Positions 60,015 through 64,000 of a DNA stretch of 64,000 nucleotides are shown here, piece by piece. Under the pieces are notes generated by a model that was not told the DNA's origin, did no database searches, and was given only the letters and a program-made list of their open reading frames with translations. This DNA is from CAZRWD01 sp964603785 (GTDB taxonomy: Bacteria > Fermentibacterota > Fermentibacteria > Fermentibacterales > Fermentibacteraceae). A program made the position numbers and the translations under genes. The stretch covers positions 55,137-119,136 of the forward strand of contig CAZRWD010000007.1 in assembly GCA_964603785.1 (NCBI GenBank), in the 5' to 3' direction. Each line of letters starts with the position of its first letter. Within the stretch, counting starts at the first letter, position 1.

Positions 60015-60137
60015 ATGGCCAAGAGCATGGATCGGGAGACGACGAAGAAGGACATGAAGAAGGCGACCAAGTCGCTGAAGGAGAAGAGGGCCGAGAAGAA
60101 GGCCAAGAAGGAGTCCAGGAAGGTCCCCGCCGTCTGA
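60015..60137 (+). CDS. Tiny lysine-rich protein (40 aa)
   Basis: MAKSMDRETTKKDMKKATKS begins it, and the rest is equally basic, ending KKESRKVPAV. GGGGGGG lies five bases before the ATG. The composition (about 14 Lys/Arg, Ala-rich, no aromatic residue) suggests an unstructured or helical nucleic-acid-binding peptide. It follows lepA by 85 bases and is short enough to be missed by length cut-offs. Function unknown. Confidence 0.6.
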   Translation: MAKSMDRETTKKDMKKATKSLKEKRAEKKAKKESRKVPAV

Positions 60138-60192
60138 TCGCCTCGGGCGTGACTCGAGCCCGGGGTATCGCAGGGCCGGGAGGATCCGCGCG

Positions 60193-60732
60193 ATGCGCCC
60201 TACGATGACGACCCCCCGGGGGCCGGTCACCTTCACCGTTCGCGAGACCCGCTTCGGAGTCTGGAGAAGCTACACCAGGTCCGCGGGTGGGTCCTTCTCC
60301 GAATACAAGTCTCATGCCCGCATCCTGGGGCTGCCCTTTCTCCACTACACGAGCGGCGTCAACCCGGAGACCGGCCGGAGAGACACTGCTGTCGGCATCA
60401 TAGCCTTCGGTCGGAAGGCATTGGGGCTCGTCGCGATAGGACAGGCATCCGCAGGCCTGATCGCAGTCGGCCAGGCCTGCGCCGGAGCCTTCGCCTTCGG
60501 TCAGGCGGCCTGCGGCGTCATAGCCATCGGGCAGCTCGGGATCGGCCTGTACTTCGGGCTGGGTCAGATCGCCTCCGGGCGGACTGCGATAGGCCAGATG
60601 GCGCTGGGCGGGAACGTGCTGGCCCAGATGGGAGTCGGCAGGCACGTTTGGTCGTCGAGCGGAGCCGATCCCGAGGCGGTCGCCTTCTTCAGGGCGCTGG
60701 GCAGGACCATCCTCTCTATGCTCTGGATGTAG
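60193..60732 (+). CDS. Decapeptide-repeat (A.GQ...G..) protein
   Basis: 179 residues. The middle (about 66-150) consists of eight imperfect 10-residue repeats: AFGRKALGLV, AIGQASAGLI, AVGQACAGAF, AFGQAACGVI, AIGQLGIGLY(F), GLGQIASGRT, AIGQMALGGN, VLAQMGVG. The spacing is strict apart from one extra residue after the fifth. Small and hydrophobic residues alternate with GQ turns, which suggests a solenoid or membrane-associated beta-helix. GGGAGG lies upstream of the ATG. Not assigned to a family. Confidence 0.72.
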   Translation: MRPTMTTPRGPVTFTVRETRFGVWRSYTRSAGGSFSEYKSHARILGLPFLHYTSGVNPETGRRDTAVGIIAFGRKALGLVAIGQASAGLIAVGQACAGAFAFGQAACGVIAIGQLGIGLYFGLGQIASGRTAIGQMALGGNVLAQMGVGRHVWSSSGADPEAVAFFRALGRTILSMLWM

Positions 60733-60734
60733 CC

Positions 60735-61814
60735 GTGGACGGGACGCCCATCCCGGTCGTCCACGAGGAGCGTGTCCGCGCCAACATCCGTCGCATGCAC
60801 CTGAAGGCCGCTGCATCGGGCCTGCGCTTCCGCCCACACTTCAAGACGCACTGCTCGCGCGAGATCGGCCGCTGGTTCCGGGAGTCCGGGGTCGAGGCCA
60901 TCACCGTCTCGAGCCCGGCGATGGCCAGGTACTTCGCACTCGACGGATGGCGCGACATCACGATAGCATTCGTGACCGGCCCTCACGAGGCCCGGGAGAT
61001 CGACGAACTGCGCGGGACATGCAACATAGGCGTGCTCTGCGACTCGCCGGAGGCAGTCACCGGACTCGATGCCAGCCTGACGGGTCATGTCGACCTGTGG
61101 CTCAAGACGGACTGCGGATACGGCCGGACGGGCGTCCGCTGGGACGATGCCGGGGGGCTGGAGAGGTTCTGCAGGGCGTCCTCGTCCGCTTCGAGACTGG
61201 GGTTGAGGGGGATTCTCACCCATTCGGGGGACAGCTACCACGCCGGAGGGCGCGAGGGGATCCTCGAGGTCCACCGTACGGCCATGGCGCGCATGGCCGA
61301 AGCCGCGGCGGTAGTCGAGGCGGTCACGGGGAGGCGCTGCGAGGTCTCCACGGGCGACACGCCTACCTGCTCGCTCGCGGAGAGCTTCCCCGGGGTCGAC
61401 GAGATCCGGCCGGGGAACTTCGTCTTCTTCGACGCCATGCAGCTGGCGGCAGGCGCGTGCGCCGGGGGGGACCTGGCCTTCGCGATAAGGGCCGTGGTCG
61501 CAGGGGTGTATCCGGACCGGGGGCAGGCCGTCCTGAGGTGCGGAGCGGTCCACATGTCGAAGGACTCCTTCCTCATGCGGGGGAGGAGGCTGTTCGGTCT
61601 CGGCGCCCTCCCGTCGGGAGGGTTCGCGGGACCGCCCGAAGAGAGCCTCCCCGTGGTCGGTCTGTCGCAGGAGCATGCCCTGATGGAGACATCGGGGGGC
61701 TCCGACATCAGGCCGGGCATGGAGGTATTCGTCTACCCCGCCCATTCGTGCCTTGCCGCGGCGTGCTTCTCGTTCTATCTCTCGGGAGACCGGAAGCTGG
61801 ATCGGATGGTCTGA
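60735..61814 (+). CDS. D-threonine aldolase / D-serine dehydratase-like PLP enzyme
   Basis: 359 residues, fold type III. The PLP Lys lies in LRFRPHFKTH (near residue 36), then EAITVSSPAMARYF and LKTDCGYGRTGVRW. GILTHSGDSYHAG and CEVSTGDTPTC are typical of this group, and the C-terminal HMSKDSFLM ... SQEHALME ... YPAHSCLA supplies the zinc site of DSD1-like enzymes. It cleaves D-threonine-type beta-hydroxy amino acids or dehydrates D-serine. GTG at 60735, two bases after the previous stop, is the likely start; no strong Shine-Dalgarno is visible. Confidence 0.84.
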   Translation: MDGTPIPVVHEERVRANIRRMHLKAAASGLRFRPHFKTHCSREIGRWFRESGVEAITVSSPAMARYFALDGWRDITIAFVTGPHEAREIDELRGTCNIGVLCDSPEAVTGLDASLTGHVDLWLKTDCGYGRTGVRWDDAGGLERFCRASSSASRLGLRGILTHSGDSYHAGGREGILEVHRTAMARMAEAAAVVEAVTGRRCEVSTGDTPTCSLAESFPGVDEIRPGNFVFFDAMQLAAGACAGGDLAFAIRAVVAGVYPDRGQAVLRCGAVHMSKDSFLMRGRRLFGLGALPSGGFAGPPEESLPVVGLSQEHALMETSGGSDIRPGMEVFVYPAHSCLAAACFSFYLSGDRKLDRMV

Positions 61815-61829
61815 CCACCCGGAGGAAGC

Positions 61830-62660
61830 ATGACGGCTCTTGTCCTTTCCGCGATCATCGCAATCGATCTCGACATCCCGGCCGACAACTACGAGGCATT
61901 CCTCCGCACGCGCTACTCGCTCGACATGGACGAGGTCGTCTTCTACTGGACCGGATCCGTCTACGCGTTCCCCGAGGGTGAAGCCGGCATCCACATCTTC
62001 GACGGGGAGGGCTTCAACGTCGCGAGGCTGGAGGAGACCTCCGAGGGTTACAGGATGCTCTCGAGGGAGATCTTCATCTATAGGGACCCGGAGACGGGAG
62101 CCATCCTGGAGACCTGGGCCAATCCGCTGACAGGCGACACGGTGACCGTACACCCCGTCGCCAACGACCCGGTGAACGCCGTCTTCCCTCGCAGGATCGG
62201 CGACTGGGAGTTCAGCATCCCGTACACCCTTCTAGGGGACGGCACCGTGTCCTGGGACGTCGACATCCTGATCGCCTATCCATCGCCCATCCCCGCCGAC
62301 AGCTTCCCGGAGCTTTCCGGATCGAACACCTACCAGGGTGCGGAGATGTTCCACTTCTTCACCGATGCGGGCATGCTGGGGGATACCGCCCTTGCAAGCG
62401 TGCCCTGCATGATCTCCTGGACGCGGATGGGTCAGTGGCTCCCCTGGATGCGCATGGGGCCGAGAAGGGGGTGGCTGCTCTACTCCTGCGTGGGATACAA
62501 GCTCGAAGGCGGGTATGCCGATCTGCCCGCGGATCTGAAGCTGTTCGTCGAGGAGAGGGCTCCGGGGTTCGAGCACGCCCCGGCGGAGTACTCGCGGCCC
62601 AACGCCACGAGCTGGACCAGCTTCAGGAGACTGCTGGACGAGGGGGTGGTTTCACCCTGA
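61830..62660 (+). CDS. DUF1838 family protein
   Basis: 276 residues. SLDMDEVVFYWTGSVYAFPEGE, GFNVARLEETSEGYRMLSRE, IYRDPETGAILETWANPLTG and HPVANDPVNAVF are the ordered conserved blocks of DUF1838, a family seen mainly in cyanobacteria and proteobacteria with unknown function. WTRMGQWLPWMRMGPRRGWLLY is the second conserved region. The N-terminus MTALVLSAIIAID may be a short export or membrane signal. GGAGGAAGC precedes the ATG. Its stop overlaps the presumed start of hemW. Confidence 0.86.
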   Translation: MTALVLSAIIAIDLDIPADNYEAFLRTRYSLDMDEVVFYWTGSVYAFPEGEAGIHIFDGEGFNVARLEETSEGYRMLSREIFIYRDPETGAILETWANPLTGDTVTVHPVANDPVNAVFPRRIGDWEFSIPYTLLGDGTVSWDVDILIAYPSPIPADSFPELSGSNTYQGAEMFHFFTDAGMLGDTALASVPCMISWTRMGQWLPWMRMGPRRGWLLYSCVGYKLEGGYADLPADLKLFVEERAPGFEHAPAEYSRPNATSWTSFRRLLDEGVVSP

Positions 62661-63820
62661 ACACGGACAGCCGGCCGTCCTGGGGCGTGTACGTGCATGT
62701 GCCCTTCTGCCTTCGCAAGTGCGAGTACTGCTCCTTCTACTCGGTGGCCGACACGGACTCGGACGCGGCCATGAGGTTCGCCGGCGCCCTCCTGGGGGAG
62801 ATCCGGATGCGCCTGCAGACGGAGCTCCGCGCGGGGACCTTCTATGCCGGAGGCGGTACTCCCGTCCTGATGGAGTCATCCTACTGGGGTGACGTATTCC
62901 AGGCCATGCGCAGGAACGTCATCCTCGACGAGGACGCGGAGGTTACGATCGAGGCCAATCCGGCCACCGTCACGCCCGTCGACCTCTCAGAGCTCCGGAG
63001 CCTGGGCTTCAACCGCCTGAGCCTCGGGGTGCAGTCCTTCGAGGACGGCCTCCTGGAGTTCCTGGGCCGGGTCCACAGGAGCGGCCAGGCCGAGGCTACG
63101 CTTACCGGAGCCCGGAGGGCCGGATTCGACAACCTGGGTATCGACCTCATATACGGGATCCCGGGGCAGACCACCGCGATGTGGCGCAGGGACCTCGCAA
63201 GCGCCGTCGACTTCGGTGTCCAGCATGTCTCCTGCTATGCCCTGACCGTCGAGGAGGGCACCCCGTACTGCCGCTCGGTGGAAGCCGGCGACTCCCCGGC
63301 CCCCGACGAGCATCACATCGCGGACCTATACTACCAGGCCCACGACTTCCTCACCGAGTCGGGATACGAGCATTACGAGGTATCGAACTACTCGCTGGGC
63401 AGGAAATGGCGCAGCCGGCACAACACGGGGTACTGGACGGGCAGACCGTATCTGGGCTTCGGTCCGTCGGCCCACACCTTCGACGGCGCCGGCCACAGGA
63501 GCTGGAATGCTCCCGATCTGCAGACCTACATCTCGAGGATCGAGTCCGGACTGCCGCCCACTGGAGGATTCGAAGACCTCACCGACATCCAGAAGAGACT
63601 GGAAGTGATCATGCTGGGGCTCCGCACGACCGACGGGGTGAACCTCACCTCGATAGCCCTGCACGGGTCCATTCCCAAGCCGGCCCGCGACCTGATGGCC
63701 TCCTGGTCCTCGGAGGGGCTGTGCCGAATCGAGGAGATGCATCTCCTGCCGACCGCGAGGGGGATGCTCATGGCCGACGGCCTCGCCCGCGACCTCTCAA
63801 CGGCGCTGGACTTCCAGTAG
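62657..63820 (+). CDS. hemW: Radical SAM heme chaperone HemW
   Basis: 387 residues with a CTG start. The radical SAM motif CLRKCEYC (Cys18, 22, 25 in that numbering) follows GVYVHVPF. Further blocks are FYAGGGTPVLM, TIEANPATVTP, RLSLGVQSFEDGLLEFLGRVH in part, LGIDLIYGIPGQT and YEVSNYSLGRKWRSRHNTGYW in part, all typical of HemW rather than HemN. No ATG is available. Either CTG at 62657, overlapping the stop of the previous gene (CTGA) with GGGGGTGG before it, or GTG at 62687 just before YVHVPF, is the start. HemW delivers heme. Confidence 0.93.
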   Translation: MNTDSRPSWGVYVHVPFCLRKCEYCSFYSVADTDSDAAMRFAGALLGEIRMRLQTELRAGTFYAGGGTPVLMESSYWGDVFQAMRRNVILDEDAEVTIEANPATVTPVDLSELRSLGFNRLSLGVQSFEDGLLEFLGRVHRSGQAEATLTGARRAGFDNLGIDLIYGIPGQTTAMWRRDLASAVDFGVQHVSCYALTVEEGTPYCRSVEAGDSPAPDEHHIADLYYQAHDFLTESGYEHYEVSNYSLGRKWRSRHNTGYWTGRPYLGFGPSAHTFDGAGHRSWNAPDLQTYISRIESGLPPTGGFEDLTDIQKRLEVIMLGLRTTDGVNLTSIALHGSIPKPARDLMASWSSEGLCRIEEMHLLPTARGMLMADGLARDLSTALDFQ

Positions 63821-63881
63821 GAGAGCCGGGGGACTCGCGGAGCCGCCGCCGGCAGCAGCGACACCCTGAACAGCACCGGGT

Positions 63882-63910
63882 TTGACGGTTCGCTCGGTCT
63901 TGGCAATAAT
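63882..63910 (+). promoter_or_regulatory. Promoter of tRNA-Arg
   Basis: TTGACG (63882-63887), a 17-base spacer, AATAAT (63905-63910), 15 bases before the tRNA 5' end. Confidence 0.6.
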
Positions 63911-63924
63911 CCTGCGCCTTCGGT

Positions 63925-64000
63925 GCCCCAGTAGCTCAGTGGATAGAGCGTCGGTTTCCTAAACCGCAGGCCGCCCGTTCGAGTCGGGCCTGGGGCACCA
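63925..64000 (+). tRNA. tRNA-Arg (anticodon CCT)
   Basis: 76 nt including an encoded CCA at the very end of the window. Acceptor GCCCCAG/CTGGGGC, D-stem GCTC/GAGC, anticodon loop TTCCTAA with CCT, T-arm GCCCG-TTCGAGT-CGGGC. It reads AGG, the Arg codon used most often in the genes of this window. Position 27:43 is a U-C mismatch. Confidence 0.94.

Noticed and set aside
1..64000. CRISPR arrays, insertion sequences, prophage genes and rRNA
   Set aside because: No regularly spaced repeats, transposase, integrase or phage proteins and no rRNA sequence were seen. The repeats found are short and dispersed.

Overview
The window is 64 kb of high-GC bacterial DNA from a scaffolded draft assembly, with two 100-base N runs at 35590-35689 and 56225-56324. 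The coding style (AGG as the main Arg codon, ATA for Ile, frequent GTG/TTG starts, ATGA/GTGA gene overlaps) and the many secreted proteins and lipoproteins, several ending in a FlgD/Por-type C-terminal sorting domain, suggest a Gram-negative member of the FCB superphylum. A candidate phylum such as Fermentibacterota or Eisenbacteria fits, but no phylogenetic marker here was compared with references.

Layout. 1-2.7 kb: end of purF, guaA and a YitT-type membrane protein in an overlapping operon. 2.7-9.6 kb: a run of lipoproteins sharing a 'DYFP..GN.W' fold, broken up by DUF4282, tatD and tcdA, then a beta-propeller lipoprotein, a one-domain lipoprotein and a secreted 'LHEWGV' protein. 9.7-12.4 kb: a cyclase-ATPase-TPR signalling protein. 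12.4-19.9 kb: mostly minus-strand genes (VOC protein, DUF378, secreted HExxH protease, Na+/Ca2+ exchanger family protein, prolyl oligopeptidase, lipoproteins). 20-25.5 kb: a second LHEWGV protein, a TPR protein, and a secreted pair with a discoidin-like end domain. 25.8-30.7 kb: a Spo0M-like protein, a second cyclase-ATPase-TPR protein, a flavodoxin and another DYFP lipoprotein. 31-35.6 kb: a cysteine-synthase-like gene behind a possible Cys leader/attenuator, a secreted propeller gene with an in-frame TGA, and a papain-like protease cut by gap 1. 35.9-37.8 kb: an oxidative-stress group (FMN-binding protein, PerR/Fur regulator, peroxiredoxin). 38-49.2 kb: an unknown gene, tRNA-Sec, a HEAT protein, glucan phosphorylase, a gingipain-like protease and a VIT/VWA protein. 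49.3-55.2 kb: an acetyltransferase, a zinc-ribbon/NHL protein, then a minus-strand operon SbcD-like nuclease, YhaN-like ATPase, DUF3147, hotdog thioesterase, cupin. 55.3-57.8 kb: a tungstate ABC transporter (tupABC) cut by gap 2, behind a candidate molybdenum/tungsten-cofactor riboswitch. 58-64 kb: lepA, a tiny Lys-rich protein, a decapeptide-repeat protein, a D-threonine-aldolase-like enzyme, DUF1838, hemW and tRNA-Arg(CCT).

How it fits together. tRNA-Sec plus a tungstate importer under a cofactor-sensing RNA suggests that selenocysteine- and tungsten-dependent enzymes, formate dehydrogenase being the classic case, are encoded elsewhere in this genome (inference). The many secreted proteases, the lipoprotein families and the glucan phosphorylase suit an organism living on external protein and stored or external glucan. 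The most novel signals are the riboswitch, the in-frame TGA in a genome with tRNA-Sec, the Cys leader/attenuator, a dispersed ~65-bp intergenic repeat in at least five copies, and several protein families with no recognised function.
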